Source of the DNA: Skeletonema tropicum | Lineage: Eukaryota; Bacillariophyta; Thalassiosirophyceae; Thalassiosirales; Thalassiosiraceae | Length of the DNA stretch: 64,000 nt | Direction of reading: 5' to 3' | Assembly (NCBI GenBank): GCA_037178625.1 | Contig: CM074138.1 | Coordinates: 2,232,001 to 2,296,000 of the forward strand | In this document: piece by piece, positions 32,212 to 42,941 of the stretch | Layout: each line of letters starts with the position of its first letter | Position numbering within the stretch: position 1 is the first letter of the stretch | Position numbers and translations under genes: made by a program | The notes under the pieces: generated by a model | Seen by the model: the letters and a program-made list of their open reading frames with translations, nothing else | Databases searched by the model: none | What the model was told of the DNA's origin: nothing

Positions 32212-33574
32212 GGTTTGTTCGTTCCTTTATCCACGTTTTATCTGTTGTTCATACTTTTTGAAGAGCTGCATTGAATGAATGAGGCCGCTCTCTGCATGGT
32301 TGTTGTCTGGTTGATGTAGTTATGCGCACGCTGTTTCATCTGCTTACTTCTATGTATCTGCTGATATTTTGTTGTACGAGCGAAGTCGGCTGCAAATCCG
32401 CTTAACTTCAACGTCAACTTCAGCTTCAGCTTCAATGTATGAGTTATAAAAATCAAGTTCAAGACAGTTTCTTCTTACGACATATGTCCGATTGTCCGAT
32501 AAACCACTCCCTCAACTGGGCTTACACCCCACCCAAAATCTCCAGCCTGGCCAAAAATGTTTATTCACCCTCATTGATTACTAGATAATTACTAGTTGAC
32601 ACAGGAGAAGATAAGTCCTCAGACTCAGGCTACATATTTAAATTATATATCCCTCCATCCGGGGGGTTATTTCAGCGATTACAGCCGACTGACGTACATT
32701 GAGATGTCAGATGTACGTCGAATAGCTGCCTGAAACAACTGATTACATCACTCACAACCGACTTAAGTGATGATGACGTACCATAAGCCTTATTTTTTCT
32801 TGACAGTCCCCACGCCCAAGGCCTAATCCTGTCTGACGATTTGGGGTATTTCAGTACCAGTGCATCGAAGCCGCAAAGAGTGGTAGAATAAGCCTGACCC
32901 GCCAAAACCTTCAGAGGAACAAAACCATTTTTTCACACACACCCACCATGGTAACTTGGCCGTAGGGAGATCGATAGGCTGGCACATGTACTCTACTTTA
33001 TGTCGGAAACGACGATAGGATCGTTTTCGGCTATATCTCACGATGTTAAATCTTGTTCATTTAGTTTGGGTTCCATCAGCCCTACGAGAAACAGTGATTC
33101 CATTGTAAGCTAGAGTTTGTTAGCCAAATTTGTCCAGTAATTACTATGGGCCGACAAAAATGCTTATCTTGGCGAGGAAATAAGATATTTATATGATTCT
33201 TTCATACGCAAGACCCGCACGAACACACTCGAAAGGGCTGTATCATTGGTTCTGTCTATATCTTGTCCATAGGGGAAATAAAATTCGGGGCTAGTTAGTA
33301 CGGCCGCCATGGTGGAGGTGTCACGGCTTCTAAGCCTCCCGGTCTAAGTTCAAAAGTAGGAGTATCAACGTAGGAATAGTACATACCGTGTGATATGACT
33401 ATCGCTATGACATTTGTTAACCCTTGCAGCCCAAAACAGGCAAAAATCAATATATTTTCTTGACGGGCTAACTATCGCCAAACACTTTTTCATCTCCACT
33501 CAACATCACCAAGAAGAGGAGCACCGGCACCATGGTGTGTTTGCGTCCTATGGTGATATAATGTCCCATCTTGA

Positions 33575-33649
33575 TATACTGGTGAACTTTTTTGGCAATG
33601 AACTCTACACCCATATTGTAGTTCATTATTAAAAAAGTTCACCAGTATA
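33575..33649. repeat. 75-base hairpin with 30-bp arms
   Basis: Arms 33575-33604 (TATACTGGTGAACTTTTTT...) and 33620-33649 (...AAAAAAGTTCACCAGTATA) pair with about three mismatches around a 15-base loop. Could be a tiny foldback element or an inverted-repeat transcript giving small RNAs. Confidence 0.6.
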
Positions 33650-35079
33650 CAATAACGTCGAATTAATTTTCGTCGACATATTTTATCGCTAGAAATTAAA
33701 CCTCGACGACACAGTCTGCCGCTGCCGTATATATCCAAAAGAGAGGCAGTAGGGTGTGCCATCAATCCGCCCTGCCCCTTCCAATTGACAACCAAACATA
33801 TCTTATTCGTAGGTTATGCTTATCGCCACAGTAATCACCGTAATCACCAAGAATATAAGTGATCTAGCCACACCATCATCAACAGCCACCTGTCGCCTTG
33901 TCGCGACCAACACTGCCACCAAAGGATGCATCATAGAAGGAACGAAGCCCCAAAACTTATGCCCCAGTCATAATATGATGTAGAGCGATGATTGGGGGGC
34001 ATAAACCTGATAAAAAGAGTCTTGTTAACTCCTTGAAGCGACGAGTCAATAATTACAAAAAACTCGTCTCAAATGGGCACAATATCCACCATCAATTGTT
34101 GTATACAGCCACCAATAATGTCCAAAACACATCCAAAACAGAACTAACACATCATTGCGGTAATAATATACATTGTTATTGTTTGGAGTAGTGTTTTCAA
34201 TCGGATAATATTAAATATTATTTGGTACAATAAATTACAAAATGTAAGCCTCTACACCATGATAAATAATATGACATCCACCACCTATTTTGCGGCTGCT
34301 GAAGCGTGTATACCCCCCAGACATCCTCTGTTATGTTGAGAGTTGAAGATTTGTGTTTGCATTGTTGTTATGGACTGTTTATATGGTTGATTGTTGCATA
34401 TTAATTATGTGAAACATCACATGTCCGATCACATGTGCTCCTAGGTAATAATCAATAGAGGGAGCACTCTCATACGTGGGGCACGACCACGGAAGTCAAT
34501 ATTATATTGCAGATGAGATATGTAAAGTAGGGGACCTTTTAGTGCAGCGTATCATTGCCAAAAGGATCATACCACAGGTGGACGAAAATGACCAATTATT
34601 ATATCGTTGATGGCGACTCGAATATCTCAACGACGGCATCTACCTCGACAAAAAAACGCCTCCATAATATACCCAATAGTAATTGGGAGCGATATAGGTG
34701 CATATATTGGTTATATTTGAAGCGTGTGCATGGTTGTGGTCGTCGGTAGGAGCGGCAGCTTCATGGTTGATGTCAAAAAGTGCAGCATTAGGTGGGACTT
34801 ATAGGTAGTATGTACGTTCTACGATGATTTGAATTCCTACGTAGGCCTTAGAACCCGTGGTGTCTAAAAAAAGGTTTTGTTCCTCTGAGACGGGCGAAAG
34901 ACAGGCTTATTGGATCAAACAAGGGTGGGGGCTTGAACTGGCTAAGACCTTTTTCGACAGACGTATTAAAACGACAAATTAGATAGATAGATAGGAAGTC
35001 CTTCAGCTGATGACCAGTGCCTTGCTTGCTCTATATAAATGAGGAGATTTAGCAAGAATAGGTGTGAAAGAAATTAGTT

Positions 35080-35113
35080 GGGTTGCGGGTTGCGGGTTGC
35101 GGGTTGCGGGTTG
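35080..35113 (+). repeat. GGGTTGC heptamer repeat, almost five copies
   Basis: Four perfect GGGTTGC units followed by GGGTTG. A simple tandem repeat just beyond the 3' end of the 35145-35630 gene. Confidence 0.9.
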
Positions 35114-35144
35114 TATAGTAGCAAATGTTAAGGCAAATCTGCGG

Positions 35145-35630
35145 TCAACCAGCCGATGCAGTGCTCGAGCTAGGTCCAGTAGAGCTGTCAATCTCAATGA
35201 AGCGAGAAGTAACTCTTTCTCGACAAGCACCGTCATGCGTCTTTGTCATTACAGTACGTGTTACCGAAGTAGACGGCGCAGTATCATCATTTTGTCCTCT
35301 GCGCACTCCACTTCGCTTCGGGCTCTTGGACGAACAAGACGAGGCTAAGTCGTGCTCCCAACTGGAGTCAAAAGCTTCCCATGCCCTGTCGACTTCTTGC
35401 TGAGATATTGATTGGTCTCTGTCAGAGATATCATCGCGAACCTCTTTCAGAATGTCATACTGAGGACGAGTTAAGCTATCATAGATACCACAGTACACAA
35501 AGGAATTTTCTTCAGCAGTTGACGACGAAGAATCTATTTCGAGTGCCTGGAGTAGACTGTCGATCTCGAATTGGTAGAGAGCTTGGGCGCTGTGGTTGTC
35601 TATGGTGGCAATACGATCACTTGAACTCAT
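35145..35630 (-). CDS. Hypothetical 161-aa protein
   Basis: I start it at the ATG at 35630 (MSSSDRIATIDNHSAQ) rather than the earlier in-frame ATG, because the extra residues look like leader. The body is helical and acidic: ALYQFEIDSLLQALEID, YCGIYDSLTRPQYDILKEVR, QQEVDRAWEAFDSSWEHDL. The C-terminus is basic and Ser/Thr-rich. No domain recognised. Amphipathic helices and a lack of low complexity in the first 110 residues make a real gene likely. Confidence 0.6.
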   Translation of the reverse strand: MSSSDRIATIDNHSAQALYQFEIDSLLQALEIDSSSSTAEENSFVYCGIYDSLTRPQYDILKEVRDDISDRDQSISQQEVDRAWEAFDSSWEHDLASSCSSKSPKRSGVRRGQNDDTAPSTSVTRTVMTKTHDGACRERVTSRFIEIDSSTGPSSSTASAG

Positions 35631-36564
35631 GATGATTGCGGTTGAATAGACTCTCAATGTTGATAAAATGGAGCTCTCGACCTCTTGGTGTTGTACTCTT
35701 CGAATTGGACTTCACATAAGTAGTACTCCCAGCTCGAGTAGGATTTAAATCTGGCTGATGTGGCCGTGTGCATAATAAGCAGTGTTATGCCGATTACAGA
35801 AAACCACTTGCGCTGCGGGCCGGCTGCTTTGAGAGTAAGTACTTAGAAGTACCTAGTAAGTTTGTGAGTGATGTAAAACTATTCTAATCACGCTTCAAGA
35901 CAATGCCATCTTTACACTTCATGCAGCTTGCTTTATTTGACATCAGTGTGAAGCTTCATCCAGTCGTTCGTGGTTAGGTGACGCAACCTATTGACGCAGT
36001 AAGTATCTAACTGAAAGCGGCATGAACCCTGGGAACGCCTACGAGAGCTCTGTCCGGCAGGAACCAAGCCTTTTACAAAAAACACATCATCACAACATCG
36101 CCGCAATGACACCTCCTAGAGTACTCAAGATGTTGCAAGTCGTGTACTAATGACAAGGGAACAACACCTACCAATTTTTACGTTGGATACAATCGGTGGC
36201 TTGATATTTCCAGCACCTACAAGCGTATCGGTTGCATCAGTGGTCAAGTACAATTCAACACTGTCGAGAGAGTCGTAATTGTTACGTCATCCCATGTATC
36301 AAGGGTAAATAAATCCATGCATGCGGTTAGTTCAGAGCAACATAGCTGTACCTAATGAAAAGACAATGTTTGATGATGAGTGACTCAAAGAATTATTTCA
36401 CTTCTGGCTTTTGACAGCAAAATTATTACATCGAATACGGTAAATTATTTGATCACTCCTATTATTTTATCCCGGGGGTCATTCATGCACTTGAGGTGCA
36501 AATTCTTTAATCCAATAATGATAATCCATCTGTATGGAACCATGCGACACTAACTCCAATTTGC
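35631..36564. other. 0.9-kb spacer
   Basis: Between two minus-strand genes; upstream region of the 35145-35630 gene. No repeats, ORFs or RNA genes that I can support. Confidence 0.4.
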
Positions 36565-37608
36565 TTAAATTGCAAATGTATCATCCAAAACAAGTTTCCT
36601 TCCAGCACTCATGCACGGGATCTGCGTGTACTTTCCATTTAACAATTGCCTCATCTCTTTTAGCAATTGGGTGTAACTCTGATTCTTGTTCTTCTTCAAC
36701 GATGTTATGAGAGCATAGGACATTGCTCCAGTTGCTTCTCCTCCTATTTGTGCATCTGCTGAAGTTTGAGAGTCTCTGCAGCCTGAGAATTGTATTACAT
36801 CTGCCTCAGTTGATCGTGTTTTTATTGTCTTTTCTCTTGCTGCAGAGTTACCACCACTGGCGCTGGACATTAAACTCTTCACCCCTTCTTGAATGCTGGC
36901 GATCGCTTTTTTCTTATTGCCATCCAATAGAAATCTCGTCCCGGCCCCGACAAGTGTAACAATTCCTTCATTCTTAGATGTATCAATTACTTGTAAATCG
37001 CCATCGACAGTGTATATATATGGCAAATCCAATATTGATTCACTATGGCAGCAATCCATAATGGAGGTCAATCGCACCCCCTTCGGCAACCCCCTGACCA
37101 ACACGTCATGAATCTCATCATCTACAATATAGCCCGCCTGTTGATAATCTACAGGGATAAGAGTTTCATCCATTCCATCCTCTTCGTCGCCATCGGTGTC
37201 TTCGACCGATCCACCGTGACCACTATAGTGAAAAATCAATGAGTCTCCACTCTTCGCACCATTGCGTAGCCATCGAAACGCTGCTAGTATGTTTTGTCGT
37301 GTGGGCATCTTCTGCGGGTTGGTTTGATCATCCGTTAGTACTAAAATCTCGTCAATACGATAGTTCTTGGTTAAGAAACTTTTGATGTTGTGAACGTCAT
37401 TGATACATCCTCTCAATTCACCATTTTGACCAAAGTAATTGATTCCGATAAAGAGGGCCTTACGACGACCAGTTACTTGACCCAGTGAATCGGTGGCTTG
37501 TTCGGTGGAACCATTTTCCCGTGCTTTATTGGAGAGATGTTCGCCTAGCTTTTGCTGGACTTGGGTGGCTATGTCATCAGCGAATTTTATACCGAGGTTG
37601 CCAAACAT
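36565..37608 (-). CDS. Type I-like metacaspase, 347 aa
   Basis: A C14-family cysteine peptidase, cleaving after Arg/Lys and linked in algae to stress responses and cell death. ATG at 37608. The p20 region starts with RRKALFIGINYFGQNGELRG (about 48-67) and contains SLIFHYSGHGG with the catalytic His131, then DETLIPVDY and SIMDCCHSE with the catalytic Cys187. The p10-like part follows: IQFSGCRDSQTSADA and ATGAMSYALI. p20 before p10 with a short linker fits type I rather than the algal type III order. The N-terminal 45 residues lack the Pro/Gln-rich prodomain or zinc finger of many type I members. After the catalytic Cys the usual HSG is HSE. Otherwise intact. Confidence 0.9.
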   Translation of the reverse strand: MFGNLGIKFADDIATQVQQKLGEHLSNKARENGSTEQATDSLGQVTGRRKALFIGINYFGQNGELRGCINDVHNIKSFLTKNYRIDEILVLTDDQTNPQKMPTRQNILAAFRWLRNGAKSGDSLIFHYSGHGGSVEDTDGDEEDGMDETLIPVDYQQAGYIVDDEIHDVLVRGLPKGVRLTSIMDCCHSESILDLPYIYTVDGDLQVIDTSKNEGIVTLVGAGTRFLLDGNKKKAIASIQEGVKSLMSSASGGNSAAREKTIKTRSTEADVIQFSGCRDSQTSADAQIGGEATGAMSYALITSLKKNKNQSYTQLLKEMRQLLNGKYTQIPCMSAGRKLVLDDTFAI

Positions 37609-38495
37609 TTTGATGACGGATAGAATAGGAATAGGAATAGGCGTTGTAGTTGTAAGATTGTTATCAGAATATGTTGTATTTGCTCAACGCAAGGCGGCTT
37701 CTCTCTCGTGGTCGTGAATGTTGTAAGATTGTTATCAACTCTATTCTCTCCCGGTGCCAATGCAATGAATACGTGCACCCTCTTGTGCTCAACGCCAACG
37801 CGAGAGAGAAGCAGTAGCCTGCCTGGTCGTGCTGCAGTTGTGCTGCTATCGCCGCAAGAAAGCTGATCCATTCAAATGAGTATATTTTCTCCTTTGTAGG
37901 AAAGAAAGTGGATTTAAGCTGTTTTCCCGCTCTAATTCTCATTTAAATTTTGTACTGATGAAGGATACGTAGGAACTAATAGTAGAGACTCACTTTTTCA
38001 ACAAGATTCCATTTCTTTTTCCCGTGAGGCAGAAGAATTTGCTACTGTTTTCTCATTCACAGGCATGATGACTTGCATTCTTTCTGTGTCCACTTGCCCG
38101 CCCGCTCACCAGCTCCGTACAATACCTGCTATGGATCTTCGCATACCAGCTTTGCATAAATTATTTACAAAGTAAAACAACACAACACGTTCACAACCGC
38201 ATTGTCGCTGTCCAGATCCAGACCAGAGACCAGAGCCAGAGATAAACAGTTACACCAGTGAGTTATCAGCCTTCGCCTTCGCCTTGTGGCCTTGGCCCTT
38301 GGCCCGCTTCCTTGGCCCTTGGTTGTAGTGTATGTTGGTGTCGTATCTCTTTTATAATATAATCTCGCTCTCTCACTCTCAACTCTATGCTCTCTCTATA
38401 TGTATACGATACGTCTATGTTTCTAATTCTTCCCACGCAACATCGATATCGATCTCTCGAATTCGAATGATGCTTCAATTTCGACTTTGATTTCG
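37609..38495. other. 0.9-kb divergent intergenic region
   Basis: Lies between the metacaspase and beta-helix genes, which are divergently transcribed, so it should hold both promoters. GTTGTAAGATTGTTATCA occurs twice (near 37647 and 37720). Simple repeats of GGCCTTGGCCC type lie near 38285-38325. Confidence 0.45.
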
Positions 38496-40305
38496 ATGCC
38501 TTTGCACCTTCCAAAGACAAAGACAAAGATGTCGTCCCATTCAAGCAAGTATCAAGTCAAAGTCAACCACTCCGAGGAAGAACAGTATGATGTGGAACAT
38601 TTGTCCTTAGATGATATCAATATCAACCCTACACTTCCAACAGAACTAGATGATGTTGTCGATGATGAAGCTGATGCTGCCGCTGTCGCCAATGTCGTCA
38701 AGGTCCCAGAAGTAGAAGTTGACGATGCTGTTGTCAAAGACAAAGACTCTTCCTGCTCCTCCTGCTTCAATTCTAAGCAATCAAACTTTGATTTTGCCTC
38801 ATTCTTAATGAACAACAAGACTGTCGCCCTCATTGCTACTGCTGCTTTGTTGGGCGTTGGCGCCATTATCGGCCTATCAATCAGTGGAGTTGTTGAACAG
38901 AATCATCTTCAGCAGCAGAAAGCCCTTGCTGCCATTACGGGAGCTGCAGGACGACGTGGAAGACCCCAGACCCAGACCACCATCAGTAGTCACAGTCACG
39001 TGTATAGCAAGTCCGGGAAAGTCGGGAAATCTGCTTCATCCTGTTTGAGTGGACATGACCCTATTGACAAAGATGGGCAGGATTTCTGTGGGAATGATGA
39101 GGTCATTGAATGTGGCGCTACTTTTACCAACGAGGAGGTAGTTTTATCGCATGACCTCTTCTGCACAGAAAGCGTGCTCTATGATGCCACAGATGATGAG
39201 TTGATGGAACTCAATGCTGCAATCACGTTGTCAGGACCCAACGCAAGTATCGATTGCCAGGGACATACCATTCGTCAAATTTCTCATGGGCCTGGGTCTT
39301 TCTGCCTAGTTGGGCTAGGTATTGGCGATCCCTTTGAACCTAGCGATTATCGGAAGGAGATGAAGAAAAACTGCTACAACTTTTATCAGGCTGGAATATT
39401 GCTGATTGACGGCGCTACTGCAATCAACTGCAATGTGGAAAGGTTCCATGATGGCTTCCTTGTTCTAAATGGTGGCGAAGTAAAGAAGTCCGAGACCTCT
39501 GGAAATGTTCATGGCGTCTTCATTCAAGACCTGACTGGCTCATTTGAAACGACGGTGTCAGATGTGTAAGTACTTTTACTGTTACTGTTACTGTTACTGT
39601 ACGGAATGAATTGTCAAGGTGACTTAGTTGAAGATTTTTCGTACTCATCACTTCAACTTCAATCCATTTTCTTTATCGTATCTCGTCTTTATTTTACAGG
39701 TATGCTCATGATAATGCTTATGGTATTAACGTCCACAATAATGGTAGTTCAAATTCTTTGACTATTGAAGATGTTACATGCGAGCTCAGCCACATTGGTA
39801 TGGCCCTAAAAGGACCAGACATTTTAGTGAGAGATTCTACCGCAAGTCACAATTTATCAACTGGGATTGATTCCAATGGTCCGCTCGAGGCATTTATTGA
39901 GGATTATTACACCACCAAGATTCAGTTCGAAGGGAAGGTATCTTCTCATCACAATGGATATGGTATTTTGTTTCATTTCCTGACTATGGACTTCGACTTT
40001 GATGGTAGTACTAAGACTCATAGTGCTGAAGTGAGCGTGAAAGGAGATGTCAACACATACCTCAATTTTTCAAATCTGGACTTGGGGTCAGCGCTAATCC
40101 CAACTGGGACGTGCTTTTCACTGTGGAGGAAAGTGGTTCATTGACCTCCTGCCAGAACAGGATTGTTGATCTGGTCAACGCTTATGGCATGGTCAGCTTC
40201 ATTGACGAGGGCACCAATGGATACACCTGTGATACTAGCAGTGAAAGATATGAATATATCCTCGGGCCTTGGGCCACATGCGTTCCTTGTCCTGCTTGCG
40301 AATAG
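38496..40305 (+). CDS. Membrane-anchored parallel beta-helix protein, two exons, one frameshift
   Basis: The first ATG in frame is 38496; a second (38529, context AAGATGTCG) is also plausible. The cytosolic N-terminus is acidic, followed by one transmembrane helix (TVALIATAALLGVGAIIGLS, about residue 108-130), giving type II topology. The extracellular part has a Cys-rich start and right-handed beta-helix repeats (AAITLSGPNASIDCQGHTI, GILLIDGATAINCNVERFHD, GFLVLNGGEVKKSETSGNVH, YGINVHNNGSSNSLTIEDVT), a fold shared with pectate lyases and carbohydrate epimerases. The intron at 39566-39699 (GTAAGT to TTTACAG) joins GT|G to encode Val. In exon 2 a G run at 40084-40087 seems one base short: the original frame ends at 40144, while the shifted one continues to 40305 (VLFTVEESGSLTSC, CDTSSERYEYILGPWATC). 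This may be a sequencing error. Confidence 0.7.
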
Positions 40306-40758
40306 GATAGGGGAGAGAACAATCGTACATCGTGTTTCCTTTCGAACGACCGACATGTTACTGTCACCATTTTTGAACTAAACTAAAATCCGGCTCTATG
40401 TAACAATCTTATAAATCTAGTATTCTTCTTTAATTTCATTCCCCATTTTGATGTGTGATCTCCATCCGCGCACCACGATTCGCCATGAAGTGAAAGAAGT
40501 GGTCTTGTATTGTGTAGGGAGAGCACGGCTTGCAGCTTTTGATACTTCAATTCAGAACAATCCCATAAATTTCAGATCGAGTTGGTGGTAAGTGATGTTG
40601 ATGACGGTCGAGTTGTGTAGCTGAAGTAGTGGTACTACTACTACTACTTCTACCTTGATAGCCTTCTTCGAATTGACATAATATTTTGTATGTTGCGTCG
40701 TCTCATTATTTCTTCTTATCATATTTGCAGATAATTGTATACTATTGATTACATCATC
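40306..40758. other. Spacer and promoter side of the next gene
   Basis: About 450 bases. A (TAC)n run lies near 40631-40648. Nothing else supported. Confidence 0.35.
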
Positions 40759-42822
40759 ATGAAAGTCGTTCCCACTGCCCTCCTTTTGTCCTCCGGGGGA
40801 ATCGTCATAGTAGCACAAGATGCTGCTGCACCCGTTCTAATCTCTTCGTCGTCGGGAGCTGACGCCGGCAGCAGCGACCCTATCCCTACTCAAATCTCGT
40901 TTGATCCAGATGATGAGACGGACTTTGCCGTTCCAGAATTATTTGGTGGTGATGGTGATGCAGGTATGTTTGGTGATTTCGGTGATTTGCTGTCGGGAAT
41001 ATTCGGTGGCGGCGGCACCATTGGAGCTGCTGGAGATGGAGATGGACAAGATGATGTGATGTTCGGGGGTCTTAACGATTTGCTCTCTGGAATATTTGGG
41101 GGCAGCGACTCCGATCCCGATGGACAAGGCAATGGTATACTCGAGCAGTTGCTAGATGCTGGTTTGAGTGGTATCAGTGAACCATTTGATCTCGAATGTC
41201 CCTCCTCTTGTGACAATCCCGACCTCTGCCAGGGTGATCTCATGAGTTTGATGATGGGGGGCACGGACATTCTTCAAGAAATGTGTGACACCGGGTGTAT
41301 TCCCATCATTGTGTTAGATGCATGTGGTTCTGATGCTGCCGCTGTAGATGGAACTGCTGGATCTTTCATTGCGAGCACGGGTATGTGCGACTTTGTGAAC
41401 TGCTGTGTCGTCACGGAACAAGAAGAAACAGGGGATGCTACTACTACTGCTACTGCTGTAGTACAGGCTGTAGTCGTCTCGTCTACACGTTCCAAGTTCG
41501 ATGAATGTCAAGAAACTTTGCCAGAGATGGAGGATTTGTTTGCTAGCGCTGCATTTCCTCTTGGCGATTCGGTCAATACTACCACTACGTCTGACTTTGG
41601 AGGACCTTTTGATATGGATTTTGACATGGGTGACTTCCACGATACGATTGAAGAGATTGCGGATGGCTTTGAAGAAGTATTAGATCAATTTTTTGGAGAT
41701 GGTATGCTTTCTGAAATGTTTGCCAACATTTTTGATAGCTCATCCATCCCGGCATTCTGTGCCGTCGAAACATGCAAGGACGCACCATCTGGATTTTGTG
41801 ATTGCTTCGGTGGAGATCTTGCCCAGTGCAATACTGAAGTCATCTCGCAAGCATGCACTACTGATGCTTTTTCCACGTGTGCTCCGGAAGGTTTCACTGA
41901 ATTCTGCAGTAATGAGTGTGACCAATCTGGTTCCGATATTTTGCACATGTGCGCCATGTGCAATGTCGTAACTTGTTGCAGCAAGGACAACTCTGAGATG
42001 GAAGGATGCCTTTCCGAGGCTTTCGAAGATCATTCTCAAGAGTTTATGGACGATGCCGATGCAATCTTTTCCGAGCTTGAAGATTTTCTTGGAGGTATGG
42101 ACTTGGAGGGCATGTTGACTGAAGTTCTTGGCGACTTGGAGTCGATGAAGTGGTGTCCCGATGACAAGACATGCCCCGAGCCTCTTGGGCAGCAATTCTG
42201 TGACATGGCCAATGGAGGCCCGTCTGCGTCTGCGTCTGCGTCTGCTATTGATTCGGACATTGCCATATCTCCCAGAATGGGTCTTCAGAGCTTTGACTTG
42301 GGAAATATGGAGATGGATCTCGATAAAATGTGTTCTAGCGACATGATCTTGAGTTGTGGGCCCGTCGACATGAAGGCCAAGTGTGATAGTGTATGTGGCG
42401 CTGATGGCAATGATGGCATAATGAAAGAGGCGTTCTGTCATCTTTGCGGTCTGGCGGTTTGTTGTGAGAGTGGGGATAAGACCTTTAGCGAGTGCTCTTC
42501 GGCGGCATACGTCCCCACTGGCAATTCTGCTACTACTAATCAAGATGAAGACTCCACACCTGAACCACCGAATGGAGAAGCTGAAGTGACCGATGAAACA
42601 AACACGGCTTCTGCTTCTGGCGAGGCACTAGAAGCAGATTTCACTGAAGCTAGTACCGAAGAAGAAGAAGCAGATCCTGAAGCAGCAGAGCTTGACCCTT
42701 CTCAAATAACAGCACTCGAGAATAGCAGATTCGAGAAGGAGAACTCTGGTGTTACCTTCTTCTCTTCGGCCTCTTTCTTTACTGCCATCATTTCCACCGG
42801 TTTGGTGCTTGCTCTCTACTAG
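40759..42822 (+). CDS. Secreted Cys-rich protein, possibly GPI-anchored, 687 aa
   Basis: The start is the ATG at 40759, because it opens a signal peptide (MKVVPTALLLSSGGIVIVAQ). An Asp/Gly-rich region with two copies of DLLSGIFGG follows. Then come three Cys modules, each ending in a CC pair: CPSSCDNPDLC to FVNCCVV, CAVETCKDAPSGFCDC to VVTCCSK, and CPDDKTCPEPLGQQFC to LAVCCES. The C-terminus is Thr/Glu-rich, then a small-residue site and a hydrophobic tail (SASFFTAIISTGLVLALY) with no basic anchor, as in GPI-anchored proteins. It is rich in Asp/Glu, so it may bind cations at the cell surface. No enzymatic motif seen. Convergent with the next gene, 119 bases apart. Confidence 0.75.
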   Translation: MKVVPTALLLSSGGIVIVAQDAAAPVLISSSSGADAGSSDPIPTQISFDPDDETDFAVPELFGGDGDAGMFGDFGDLLSGIFGGGGTIGAAGDGDGQDDVMFGGLNDLLSGIFGGSDSDPDGQGNGILEQLLDAGLSGISEPFDLECPSSCDNPDLCQGDLMSLMMGGTDILQEMCDTGCIPIIVLDACGSDAAAVDGTAGSFIASTGMCDFVNCCVVTEQEETGDATTTATAVVQAVVVSSTRSKFDECQETLPEMEDLFASAAFPLGDSVNTTTTSDFGGPFDMDFDMGDFHDTIEEIADGFEEVLDQFFGDGMLSEMFANIFDSSSIPAFCAVETCKDAPSGFCDCFGGDLAQCNTEVISQACTTDAFSTCAPEGFTEFCSNECDQSGSDILHMCAMCNVVTCCSKDNSEMEGCLSEAFEDHSQEFMDDADAIFSELEDFLGGMDLEGMLTEVLGDLESMKWCPDDKTCPEPLGQQFCDMANGGPSASASASAIDSDIAISPRMGLQSFDLGNMEMDLDKMCSSDMILSCGPVDMKAKCDSVCGADGNDGIMKEAFCHLCGLAVCCESGDKTFSECSSAAYVPTGNSATTNQDEDSTPEPPNGEAEVTDETNTASASGEALEADFTEASTEEEEADPEAAELDPSQITALENSRFEKENSGVTFFSSASFFTAIISTGLVLALY

Positions 42823-42941
42823 AGTGATACTGCTCTAGCGCTGCGTTTGTTTTGACTTGTATTGTATTTTGCTTTAATTGATATAAAGGTATATTATCTG
42901 ATTGAGGTGTTCCTATAATATTATTGTACACTCATTTCAAA

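Larger units (their letters stand above)
32212..35144. other. 2.9-kb gene-poor stretch
   Basis: Contains a 75-base hairpin (33575-33649), a short hairpin near 32690-32720 (GACGTACAT / ATGTACGTC), an AATTCCTACGTAGGCC motif at 34832-34847 and a heptamer repeat (35080-35113). No gene I can support. Confidence 0.4.

Noticed and set aside
33295..33365. tRNA-like stretch (GGCTTCTAAGCC with a later AGTTCAAA)
   Set aside because: The stems do not pair at cloverleaf lengths and no acceptor stem closes it.
35080..35113. Interstitial telomere
   Set aside because: GGGTTGC is not the TTAGGG-type repeat expected in diatoms, and the run is only 34 bases.
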